Notes under the pieces: generated by a model
Seen by the model: only the letters and a program-made list of their open reading frames with translations
What the model was told of the DNA's origin: nothing
Databases searched by the model: none
Origin: Synchiropus splendidus
Taxonomy: Eukaryota; Chordata; Actinopteri; Syngnathiformes; Callionymidae
Direction: 5' to 3'
Length of the DNA: 64,000 nt
NCBI RefSeq assembly: GCF_027744825.2
Contig: NC_071348.1
Location: 2,548,563 to 2,612,562 of the forward strand
Translations under genes and position numbers: made by a program
In this document: in pieces, positions 44,317-54,962 of the stretch
How the letters are laid out: the number at the start of each line of letters is the position of its first letter
How positions within the stretch are numbered: position 1 is the first letter of the stretch

Positions 44317-44347
44317 AATAAAACTTATAACAGAAAAGCGGTTTATT
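44317..44347. terminator. Facing polyadenylation signals of two convergent genes
   Basis: AATAAA at 44,317-44,322 on the plus strand serves the CRD/EF-hand gene. TTTATT at 44,342-44,347 (AATAAA on the minus strand) serves the grancalcin-like gene. The 3' ends therefore nearly touch or overlap. Confidence 0.6.
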
Positions 44348-44464
44348 GATTTTCCTGAGGCACTGACTCAGTGAGCACCAGCTTGTCTCAGGATGGACTG
44401 AGTTTTCTGAAACAGCCGCGTGAGACAGGAACGTGTTGCAGCCTCTTCATCTGACAGCTGATGG

Positions 44465-45517
44465 TCACAAACCCATGGTGATCTGGATGAACTGAACACA
44501 GGGGCGTCACTCGAGAGTTGGCTCCGTCAGCTTCCCTCCACCAACTTACATGGTCGTACAGGAAGGTGCCGCTGCCATTCCCGGCGAAGTCACGTCTGCG
44601 GAAGTGATCTGATACACAACAAGATCAAGACCTGCCTCTGTGCTGCTGCAGACACCGCTCACTCACCTGTGGCCTGCTGGAGCTTAATGACGATGCTGAT
44701 GAAGTCGTCGAAGGAGATGCAGCCGTCTTCACCATAACGTTTCATGATGCAGGAGAAGGCAGCTGGACCCAGAGAGTAACCTGGACACAGCACAGCATCC
44801 AGAAACTCTGTGTTGCTCGGGTCCAAGCGGACTCTCACCCAGAGAAGAGACAGCGAGCTGCAGCTCCGTCACCACCAAGCTTCCGCTCCGGTCCTGATCC
44901 AGGCTCATAAACTTCTGTCTGGCTTCTGTTACAACCTTCCATATCTGCTGGAACTCGTGGAACTCAATCACTCCACTGGAGTTTCTCTGGAGGAACAGCC
45001 ATGTGGATCATCAGCCGGCAGGTGTCCAGGCTGAACGCTGAGACACAGAGATGACGAATGCACCAGTGTGGAGCAGCTTGGCGCCGATGATGTCATCAGA
45101 GAGGGACTCACGTTGATAAGAACCTGTGATTCCAGTTTGAGTGAGGCAACTCTGCAGCTCCCGAGTCGAGACCCGCTGATCCTGTCCGATCACAGAACGT
45201 CGTGTTGGTGTACGTACACGTGTGTGTTTGTGTGTGTGTGTACCTTTCCAGCAACTGCCGCAAAGTATCCAAAAATCTCCTGTGAAAAGGACATCAAGAA
45301 TAATAACAACAACAATGTAGAATTATCTGGACAATAAACATCTCAACTTTATTCAAGCCACAGATGAATCAAAGCACAGACGAGTATTTCAGAGCTACTT
45401 CAGCAAAAAAAATAACATGCAACTGATGCAACTTGCAGCAGGTTGGAGCCATGAGCCTGAAGCACTGAGACAAACAACACTTCATCCAGACTGAGAGACT
45501 CTTACCTGATCAGACAT
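44465..45517 (-). CDS. Grancalcin/sorcin-like penta-EF-hand protein with frame lesion
   Basis: Calcium-binding protein of the grancalcin/sorcin group. Exons: MSDQ (45,506-45,517); EIFGYFAAVAGK; DQRVSTRELQSCLTQTGITG; FSLDTCRLMIHM followed by RNSSGVIEFHEFQQIW and FMSLDQDRSGSLVVTELQLA; YSLGPAAFSCIMKRYGEDG; DHFRRRDFAGNGSGTFLYDH; FIQITMGL then TGA. The Gly/Pro-rich N-terminus of grancalcin is missing. Between MIHM and RNSSG (about 44,990-45,003) the expected Leu-Asp codons are absent, 13 other bases sit there, and the frame shifts, giving a stop after IHMAVPPEKLQWSD if read through. The 13 bases look like the end of an intron (pyrimidines then CAG). No GT donor fits. This may be a pseudogene, a recent deletion or an assembly fault. 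Everything else is intact. Confidence 0.72.
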
Positions 45518-45853
45518 CAGTGCTAGTCACACACCATGAAAGGACGACGGCGGCTGTGTGTGGAACAGATTCCATATTCACAGGTTCAACCATCCTGACA
45601 CACCCCACCACACATCTCCAGTAAATAATTTTTGCGACCATATTTTCATTTTGGCCTCATAAAATCACTCGACATCTTCTTTGGTTGTGTGTGTTTTGTT
45701 GCAGTTACTTAAGTTCACAGATGTTGTGACCATGTCACCAAGCTGCACATAGGAACACGGAAATAAACTTCGTTGACCAGCATGCTTTGCGGCATCCCCA
45801 CGCGTTGTTCCGGGAAGTGACGTATTACAAATGGACAGCGAGGCTCGATAAAC
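45518..45853. promoter_or_regulatory. Intergenic region between grancalcin-like gene and snrnp48
   Basis: 336 bp between divergent starts. No coding exon seen. It presumably contains both promoters; TGACGTA near 45,819 is CRE-like. Confidence 0.4.
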
Positions 45854-47762
45854 ATGGATGCGACGGTGGTTACAGAAACTGTCCAGGAGAGAGCCGAAAG
45901 ACTCCGAGAGTTGACGGACTTCACGGAGAAATGCCAGAAACAATTGCGGGATATTTATAAATTGCTCAACTGGTCACCGGAGCTCACAAACCAGAAACAG
46001 GTGCGTTTGCTGCTAGCGTGCTAACTAGCCGGTCTGCTCGAATAAGTGTATCTTCGTGGAAACAATCCGTATCTACGCCAGTCATACCGAATAAGATAAT
46101 CTTCCTTCTGTGCCCCAACAGCAACAATCGTAACCGTCTCCGAGGGTTTACGCTAGATTTCAACTCAAAAGAATAGAACATGAAACATAACGAAACGTTG
46201 TTTATCACCTCGGGGTGAAGGGGCGTCGCTTGACCAACATCAAATTGTGTTCCGAGCGTGTTCGCATAGGTTATGGTAGAGTAGAGCCCGGAGGTCAGCA
46301 GAGACTCAACACAAGTCTCTCTGTTGTTCTAAACCATTTCTGTTTTTGTTTTGTCGTCCACAGCAAGAGATGGTGACCTGTCCGTTCGACTCGGGCCACA
46401 GAGTTCCACTGCAGACTCTGGAGAGACACAAACACAGCTGCAGCCTGCGGAAGATGGGCTACACACCTGAGGAGCAGGTGGTGCATGCTGAGACGTGCAG
46501 CGACGGCATCAGTGTAACTTATACTGTCTGTTGCAGGCAGAGATGTGCGACTCCTCAGTGTGTTATGAGAACAAGGCAGCAGTGAGAAGCTTCATCATGG
46601 GTGAGTGCCCCCTGCTGCTCTGGTCAGTAATGACAGAGGAATTATCAGAGAGACTTGGATCAGAGCCCCACCTAACCAAGGTGATAAACGGTGTTTCCCA
46701 CAGACGATGTTACACAGCAGCAAGTGATCCAGAAGGCCCGGGCCGCAGCGCCACTCATGAAGATGGAGGGTGTTTTCTGGCAAGGTGAAACAGCGGCAGG
46801 AGGTTTCTGTGGACCTGGTTCACATGGTTCTGATGTTTTCCTGCCTTTCCCTCAGGTCAGTTCTCCAGTGGACACATCCATGTTCCTCAGAACCACAAGC
46901 GGGCCATATGCGATCTCACTGTGGCCGACCGGCTGGCTCTCTATGATCATGTGACCCAGAGCCTCAACAGTCAGAAGGACCCTTCCCAGTCAGGCTCAGA
47001 AGATCTCTACGTGGACCTGGTGAAGAAGCTTCAGAAAGGTGTGTGTGCTTGTGCGTGCGTGTACACATGCACTGGTGCAACTGAAGACCTCTTTTGCCGT
47101 GTCCTCAGATGAAGAGCAGACAGAGCCCAAGTCTCAGCTGGAGCTGATGGCTGAGATGAGAGACTACAAGCGGCGGCGACAGTCGTACCGGGCCAAGAAT
47201 GTCCACATCACCAAGAAGTCGTATACTGAGGTCCGGGCTCACGGTGTCACCCCACGTCATGAACCTGCTGGACAGACAAGAACTCATGGTGTTGCTTCTG
47301 CAGGTGATCAGGGAGGTGATCGCCGTGCACTCAGCAGAGCTGGCTCGCCAGTGGTCGCAGGAAGAGGAAGAGGGCGGAGCCGCATCGGACGTGTGTCTCA
47401 GGGACAAGAGGTTTGACCTTCAAGTCCCAGGTTCATCTGGGAGGTCCCCAGTGTCTCAGCTGAACCAAAAATGAATTTGTAAGTAAAACTATGCCCGAAG
47501 GTGATGATGTCATGATCTGTGCAGGCACGAGCGGCGCCATGGCGAACGCCGCCGTGAGCGATCCAGCTCGTCGGAGTCGGGTCACAGTAGAGAGAGAAGT
47601 GATGTTGAGCACAGAGAGAGGAAGAGGAGGTGAGCATGGCGGAGTCCTGAGCCCTGAGTCCGCTTGTCTGCTGAGCTTCTCTGGATTCTCTGTAGGAAGA
47701 GCGACGAGAAGAAGAAGAAGAAGAAGAAGGCAGCTAAGAAGAAGAAGAGGAAGGAGGACTGA
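45854..47762 (+). CDS. snrnp48: U11/U12 snRNP 48 kDa protein
   Basis: Minor-spliceosome protein that contacts U12-type 5' splice sites. Exon 1 (45,854-46,000) begins MDATVVTETVQERAERLREL. Exon 2 has the CHHC zinc finger (VTCPFDSGHRVPLQ, LERHKHSCSLRKMGYTPEEQ). Further exons: AEMCDSSVCYENKAA, DDVTQQQVIQKARAAAPLMK, HIHVPQNHKRAICDL with TVADRLALYDHVTQSL, SEDLYVDLVKKLQK, then the hallmark RDYKRRRQSYRAKNVHITKK, VIREVIAVHSAELARQW, and Arg/Ser-Glu and Lys-rich tails ending KKKKRKED at TGA 47,760-47,762. The terminal Lys run is encoded by (GAA)n/(AAG)n triplets. AATAAA at 47,806. Confidence 0.94.
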
Positions 47763-47805
47763 GAGCACTGCCACTGACATGTTTGAGTGAAACTAAGCAA
47801 AGGTC

Positions 47806-47811
47806 AATAAA
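47806..47811 (+). terminator. snrnp48 polyadenylation signal
   Basis: AATAAA 44 bp past the stop codon. From here to 48,273 no gene is seen; this should hold the promoter and 5' UTR of the collagen gene. Confidence 0.7.
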
Positions 47812-48273
47812 CATTTTGAGTTTTTCTATCTTGGCTTGGCTTTTTTTGCTTTTTTTTTCATAACGATCCGAGAGCCTGTAGCTCAGAGGTCAAGGTCATG
47901 CTGTTGAGTCTCCACTTTATAAAAATGACACTGCTTGTGAGACCTGCATTAGCTTAGAAACTGCAGCTACCTGGCGCCGCCACGAGAGGGCGCCAGTGCT
48001 CCTCTGCCTGTCTGGAATGTGGAACTCCGGCGAGAGAGCCAACACTGTGGCACCAGCAGGTCAAAGGTCATTCCTCTTTTGAGCAGTCACATGACCAAGA
48101 CCTGGATATGTGACAAGCCTGTTGCTATGTTGAGCTGATGTGGGGCCGAGAGGGTTAAATATTGTGCAGACCTGCAGGTATTTCTCACCAATATGCTGCG
48201 TGGCCGACAAGACGGCCCTTCACAGTGAGGTCCTGACTTAGTCCATTGGCCCGATCTGAGGAGCTGCTGCACC

Positions 48274-51200
48274 ATGAGGACCTCCTGCTTCCAGGTAAGT
48301 CAGGACCTCTGTTTTTTGGTTGAAATTGATTTTGAGAAGTCTGGAGGAAAGAATCAGAGGTGGATCAGGACTGAGAAGAATCTGGAGGAAGCAGGAGGTG
48401 GAAACCTGAGGAGCAGATGCTGTGAGTTGCACCAGCTGGACCAGACTGGATTTAAATCTCATACACAGTCAACGTGACGTTGTCATTTAAGTTGGTTCTG
48501 TTGACGATGTCATCACTGCTGCTGGTGACGTGTGCTCATGTGGTCATGTCAACATGCGGAGGACACACATGTATAACACTGGTGAGAGACATGTGCCCAG
48601 CAAGGAGAACAAGGACCTTGTTTTCCTTCATATTGTGTTTTAATTATTCGAATACAAATGTTCTGGTTCCAGACCAGGTTCATTTGGGTCCCTCTGGTTC
48701 TGGTCCAGCTGAGTCCTACAGACCTGGACTTGACTGACTGTGTGTGTGTCCCGCAGGGTCTGCTACTGCTGCTGTGTCTGGTGTCAGCTCTCGGGCAACA
48801 TTCTGGACTCTCCTCAGGTCAGAGGTCACCGCTGTGTTGGCCCTGTCAAACTAGTCTGGGGTTCTTCTGTGATGTCACTTCCTGTTTGAACATGTTTGTT
48901 GGTCATTGTTGAAAGAACTGCTCATTCAATATCGAGTTATGTTACGCTGACACTTCCCCACTGTCACCGTAGCAACCGTCTCTTCTGATCTACAGGTGAA
49001 GAGGAAGTGTATGAAGGTTCGTTTGATGACTTGCCGTCTCCTCAGCCGGGTGAGCGAAGCGTCACTTCCTTCCTGGTTGCAAACGTTCTGACCTAGACTC
49101 CGCCCCTCAGAGTACCCCCCTGAACCCACACATGGGTACGACTTCTATGGACCCACCCCTACCCAGGTGACCATGGTCACAGGGAACTCGGTCCCACTGG
49201 TCACCACCACCGAGTCACACTATGCCAAGGAGGACAAGGAGACGATGCAGGTGCTCCAAACACAGCCATGTCAGGCAGGACTTGTCTTTGAAGAGGAAAA
49301 ACAAGGTTGTCCATGTTGTTGTTTAGTTTTCCTACGATGGCGAGTCGGGGGGCGACGCCTTGCTGGCAAAAGAGGGCCCCACAGAGTGCGACTGTGAACC
49401 CGGGCAGCCAGGATTTGCTGGTTTTGCTGGACCTAAGGTACAAAGTCAGAACCATGTTGCTGGTTAGCATTCAAGGGAGCAGTTTGATGCTGCGCTCAGA
49501 GCTGAGCCATTGTAAGATGCTGTTCCAGAACTGGGCTGGATTGGAAGAGGTCCCGCTCTTGGTACTGGTCCAGAACCGTTGGGTTTCGTGTGGATGATAA
49601 AAGACTGTTTTCTGAGTGAAAGCAACAACTTTGGTTCCTCTGTTTCTGTCAGGGGTCCAGAGGAGTGCAGGGGAAGACTGGTGAGCCGGGTGCTCAGGGG
49701 AGGGAGGTGAGAACTCTGACTGGACATCAAAGACAGGAAGTGATGTCACCTGCTGAGTCCCAATCACTTTTGTGTTTCAGGGTTACAAAGGAACTAAAGG
49801 AGTTCCTGGCAGACGAGGAGACCGAGGTCCAGTGGTCAGTACCTGAGCGTGCGCACACACACACACACACCCATACGCATATACATATACACACAATAAT
49901 GTCCTTCTGTGGGTCACATGTGCTCATAAGATTCACATTTCAAAATATAGCCAAGATGATGGCCATTTGGAAGTGTGTCTCCCTGTTGACCTTTGACCTC
50001 TCCTCTCGCAGGGAGACCCCGGACCCGAAGGGGACGAAGGAGCTTCAGGTTTCTCTGGTGCTATGGTGAGTTCATGGACTACCAGTATATTCAAGTGATT
50101 CAGTTAAAAATGGATTTTATTTTTCTGCTTGTCAGGGAGAAGTTGGTCTGATGGGAGACCCAGGAGAGCTTGGAGAGCTAGGTCTGAAGGTGTGTAACAG
50201 AGTGATGGCGTCACAAACATCAGCTCTGTCAGTCTTTGAACAAGAGACACAATTGTCCAGTTTTTTATTTACACTGCATGTGTGTGTCATGTTATGGTCA
50301 GGGCGACATGGGCATGGAAGGCCCTCGAGGAGGAGTTGGGGGTCCAGGTGACAAAGTAGGTGGAGTTTAATTTGGCTCACTGGAGCATTGGTCTGTTACC
50401 TGGAATTGTTTTACTTACCATCACTGTCCAGGTGGTGCTAGTGTGGGTTTAGATGAGCTCAGTCCTGAACTTGTCTGTCGTCCGCTACTTCAGGGTCCTC
50501 AAGGCGAAGCTGGACCTGCAGGAGGGAAGGGAGGCAAAGGTGTCAAGGTGATGACCACACACCAAGTTAAAATGGCCTTTGTTTCAAAGTCTGATGTGCA
50601 CGTGTGTGTGTGTGCGCGCACACAGGGGTCTGACGGTGATGAGGGCAAACAGGGTCCTGAAGGTCGAGAAGGTCAGAAGGTACGGATGCTCCTGCCGCTG
50701 ATAATTTCAGATCATATCAGTCTGAGATCACAGCCATAACATCTGGTTCTGTCGGCAGGGTCAGACCGGAGCTCCCGGGTTCCCTGGTGACGTCGGGGCT
50801 CGAGGGTCCACCGTGAGTTCATAAAAATAACTGACTTTGTTCTGGCAGATTAATGTGAACATGGCCTCTGCTCGCAGGGTTACCTTGGGCAACCGGGATC
50901 CCAGGGACCCACTGGACCAAAGGTGTGTGAGTTAATTCTGATGCTCCTGGTGATCTGGTCCTGACTGTCCTGGTTCTGTTCAGGGTTCCAGCGGACTCGG
51001 AGGTCTGCCAGGCAGTGATGGAGACCCGGGAGAAGACGTAAGAGCAGATCTGTTATCCAGAATCTTCAGCTCGCTTCTTTGGTTCTCTATGTCCGCAGGG
51101 TCCGATTGGAGTCCCAGGACACATGGGAGATCCTGGTCCAATTGGGCAGAAGGTACAGAACCAGTGAGCTGATTCATTTCTTGAGATCCTGGAGGAGCAG

Positions 51201-53063
51201 AAAACTGAAGATTGAAAACTGGTGCTGCTCCAAGATCAAGAACCGGATTCTTCCATCTGGTCACGTGCTGTTCTGTCTTCCAGGGCAGTAAAGGAGCTCC
51301 TGGACCGAGAGGACAGCAAGGACGAGTTGGCGCTGTGGTGAGTCTCGCTTCTCCTGGTCCACCTGAACTGATCAAAGTCTCTCTTAAATCACCATCTTGT
51401 TGTCATTGCGTTGATGACCCTCTCAGGGTGCTGCTGGAGAGCGAGGAGATGCTGGGGTGCCTGGTAAACTAGGAGTGAAGGGCCTGCAGGGGGCAGTGGT
51501 GAGGACATACACATATGTCATCTGACCTGACTGACGCTGCGGTTGATGGCAGTGTGTGGTACTGCTGTGGTGGTTAGGCTGTCACTCAGCACAACTTTCT
51601 GTTCGACGTCTAGGGGGCCAAGGGTGAGACGGGACCTGATGGTACCAAGGTAAGTTCTGCTGTCACCCAACATCCTGTCTGTCAATCATGGTGAACTTCT
51701 TGTTCCAGGGATCAGCTGGGAAGAAAGGGGTGAAAGGTCAGAAGGGTCAGAAGGTAATTGTTTATTCCTGATGATGAAGATGAACACCCTCCTCTTCCTC
51801 CTCCTCCTCACTCTAGTGATATGTCTTCCAGGGTGCACATGGAGACCTTGGAGACAAAGGACAGGTAAGCTGGTCTTCATCATGGTGGGTCGTGGTAGAG
51901 TCCCAGGTGTCACCCCTCAGATGCTGCTGCTCACAGACACAAGGTTTGGTGCTCCAGTGAGACCAATGTCCTGCCCTGAACCAAACCTCCACAACTCTAG
52001 ATCTGTGCTCAAGACCAGTTCTAATCTAATCTCTGCTGAAAGGGGAAATAAAGTTTCTTTGATCTCCTATAGCATGGGCCGAAGGGAGCCCCAGGTCGCC
52101 TTGGTGTCCCAGGCCCTGTGGGTCCACCTGGTATTCCAGGATCCAGAGGGGAACGAGGACCAGCTGGGGATCTGGGCATCAAAGGTCAAGCAGGACCCAA
52201 AGGGGTTGCGGGTGCCTCAGTGAGTGATAATCCGATGGTGTCAGGACTAAAGCAGGTGACTTTGGTTCTCTGAGATCAGCCAGTGGTCCTTCTGCAGGGT
52301 CCAGGCCTGACAGACGAGCAGGTCCTGCAGCTGTGCAGGGGCGTGGTCACAGCCCAGATCTCCCAGTATGCTGCTTCCATCCGGGCCAAGTGCTCGCAGG
52401 GTTGTCCCATCAACAACCGCACACTCTTAGGACCCCCAGGATCTCCAGGAACACTGGGACCACCCGGCAAACCGGTGAGGCCCGACTTCAGGCTTATCAA
52501 GTGAATGGCACTCATGACGTTTGTCGGATGTGGATCAGGGCAAAGCAGGAAAAGCAGGAGCCAAGGGAGCCAGGGGAGCTCAAGGTGATCGAGGACTGGA
52601 GGGTGTGAAAGGAGCGCAGGGAGAGCCAGGTTACCTTTCTCCCAGAAATCTTGTGAAGCCAATTTTGTACTTGTCACAGCTAACGCCACCCATTTTTGCA
52701 CCAACTAAAATTGCAGGTAAGAAAGGACCTAAAGGGGCTGCAGGTGACCCAGGTACTGGCTTGCCAGGACTCGATGGACCACAAGGTGTCAGAGGTGAGA
52801 CGGATCGCTGCAGATGTGGAGGCTTTAGCGCTTCACGTCCATGTTTTCATCCGGCAGGTTACCCTGGGGAGCCAGCACAAGCCAAGAGTGGCATGGAGGG
52901 TCCACGAGGTCCACGTGGTTTCCCCGGCCCAGTGGGGATTCCTGGGACCTTGGGGTTCCCTGGTGTTCCAGGACTTTGTGAGGCACGGGACTGCAGCATT
53001 CACGCACCAGTGCTGCGTAAAGAGCAGGGTCTGGTGAAGCGACCGTCCGGAACCAAGATGTGA
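48274..53063 (+). CDS. FACIT-like (type IX-like) collagen chain
   Basis: Extracellular triple-helix protein. Exon 1 (48,274-48,294, MRTSCFQ) and exon 2 ([17 protein letters not shown]) form the signal peptide. Two exons encode an acidic, Tyr/Pro-rich non-collagenous segment ([38 protein letters not shown]), followed by [18 protein letters not shown]. Then come more than fifteen Gly-X-Y exons, mostly exactly 54 nt (for example [18 protein letters not shown]) with some of 33, 36, 45 or 72 nt, all phase 0. A non-collagenous hinge ([20 protein letters not shown], then [12 protein letters not shown]) resembles the NC2 region of COL9A3. A second helix follows and the tail ([15 protein letters not shown] ... 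PSGTKM) resembles the COL9A2 end. No TSPN or vWA domain is seen. The exact orthologue is not recognised. Confidence 0.82.
49853..49870. repeat. (CA)n microsatellite in collagen intron
   Basis: CA run of about 9 units, followed by an AT/AC-rich alternating tract. Confidence 0.9.
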
Positions 53064-53164
53064 GCCCCACACTGGGAATCAGGGAGCTGGGAGGGTCGTA
53101 GCAGCCAGTGACTCCGTGAAAGCAGATGTGTAAATAGCTTGTAAATGACTTGAAATGTGTCGTT

Positions 53165-53170
53165 AATAAA
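53165..53170 (+). terminator. Collagen gene polyadenylation signal
   Basis: AATAAA about 100 bp past the collagen stop codon. The following 440 bp to 53,610 contain no recognised exon except the presumed 5' UTR of the next gene. Confidence 0.7.
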
Positions 53171-53610
53171 CTTCTTTGTTTTTAAAGTCGTCATTTCGGT
53201 CCTGTTGTTTTCACCACCTGAGTGAGAGGAGACTTAAAAGTTGTTGGTATAACACGTCACACTGGTGCTCTGGTGCGACTCAAGTGTCATGCTGCTTCCT
53301 CTCCAGCAGGTGGCGGAAACACCGCTATTATAACTTGTGACGCAATTTCCGATGAAAACATGTCTGGAAGCATGGGGCGGTCATTGATGGTTCTCTGTGA
53401 TTAAATCTACGAAGAATGAGGCTTCTCCTTCGTCTCGTGAGTTGTTCAGAATTTTACTCACCTGAAAAGGTTTTGTCGGTGGCTGACGCGAGCCAGAGGT
53501 GATGTTTCCTATGGTTGAGTCTCAGGTCATGTAGTCATCTGTGTCTCTTTTTACAGATGAGGTCTGTTCGTGTGTAGCAGGGAAACGTGTAGCTACCGAA
53601 CAGAGTGAGG

Positions 53611-54962
53611 ATGAGGACAGAGGACCGGGATCTGATCCTGCGGGTGTGTGGCGCGTCCTCTCTGCGGGTCGGCGCTAAGATCCAGTCCCTGTGGAGCGGC
53701 TATGGTGAGATCGTCCGCCTGCACCTGCAGGGCAGCGGGCACGCGACCGTGGTTGTCAAACACGTCAAGTTTCCGCAACATGTGGCTCCTCGTGGCGGCG
53801 GAAACACTGACCGCTCCCACGCTCGCAAAGTCCGATCTTACCAAGTGGAAACGTACTGGTACCAGAACTACTCCACGTCCCAGGACTGTAGAATCCCTTC
53901 ATCCCTGGCCGCCTGTTCCCACGGAGACGAGATGCTGATTGTTCTGGAAGACCTGGATGCAGCTGGCTACAACCAGCGAAGGTGAGTCTCCATGCCACAG
54001 GCTGTTTGTCAGTCAGTCCAATGGCTTGTTTTGGCGTGTTATTAATGATAACACAAGAGTTTACGAAAACATGGGTCAACCTGAGCTTCATATCAGAGCA
54101 ACAGTTAGACGCTTGAACAGGTGAGGCTGGGTATGAGCAGGTGTCAGGTCAAAGTTCGACAGCGGTGTGAGGTTGTGCGGCATCTCCTCCACAATTAAAA
54201 AAAAATCCTCGCGGAAACCCTGTGCACCGTCAAGGATTACAGCCTGAAGTGTCACCTGAAGAGTGGGGCACATGTTCAGGGTGAAAATAATACATTATGT
54301 GAGTGTTTCGGGAGGTTTGACGTGTGGGTCTCACATTTGAATCCAAAGTAAAAGTCGTCTCCTTGTACAGAACCACGGTGACAGACTCTGAGATCCGGAT
54401 GTGCCTGCGCTGGCTCGCCCAGTTCCACGCGCTGTTCCTGGGCGTGGCTCCGACAGGTCTATGGCCAGTCGGCACTTACTGGCACCTGGAGACACGACCC
54501 GATGAGCTGGATGTCATGGAGGACAGCGAGCTGAAGGCAGCAGCCGCAGAAATCGATCGGCGACTGAGCGCTTGTCGATTCCTGACCATCGTGCATGGAG
54601 ACGCCAAGTTAGCAAACTTCTGCTTTTCCAGCAGCAGCCAGCAGGTGGCGGCAGTAGACTTTCAGTATGTGGGGGGCGGCTGCGGGATGAAAGACGTCGT
54701 CTACTTCCTGGGAAGCTGCCTGGAGGAGAGGCAGTGTGAGAAAAAGGTTCCTGCTCTTCTGGACTTCTACTTCTCTGAACTAAAGAAATCTGTAAAACCC
54801 GGAGTGGACTTTCCCGCCCTGGAGGACGAGTGGAGGGCAATGTTTGCGCTTGCATGGACCGACTTCCACCGCTTCTTGTTGGGCTGGATGCCGGGTCACT
54901 GGAAGGTCAACAGCTACAGCAAACGGTTGTGCAAAGAGGTTCTGAGTGGACTCCAGGTCTGA
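53611..54962 (+). CDS. Ecdysteroid-kinase-like (EcKL/CHK) phosphotransferase
   Basis: Member of the protein-kinase-like small-molecule kinase family that includes insect ecdysteroid kinases and CHK-type proteins. Two exons: 53,611-53,981 and 54,371-54,962, joined in phase at [11 protein letters not shown]. The N-lobe has an ATP-side block ([22 protein letters not shown], with the lysine of VVVKHVK) and [18 protein letters not shown]. The C-lobe has the catalytic loop [14 protein letters not shown] (HGDxxxxN pattern) and the metal-binding [18 protein letters not shown]. It ends KEVLSGLQV. Length is about 320 aa, slightly short for the family but with all core motifs. The substrate is unknown. 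I chose ATG 53,611; the triplet at 53,605 is GTG. Confidence 0.85.
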
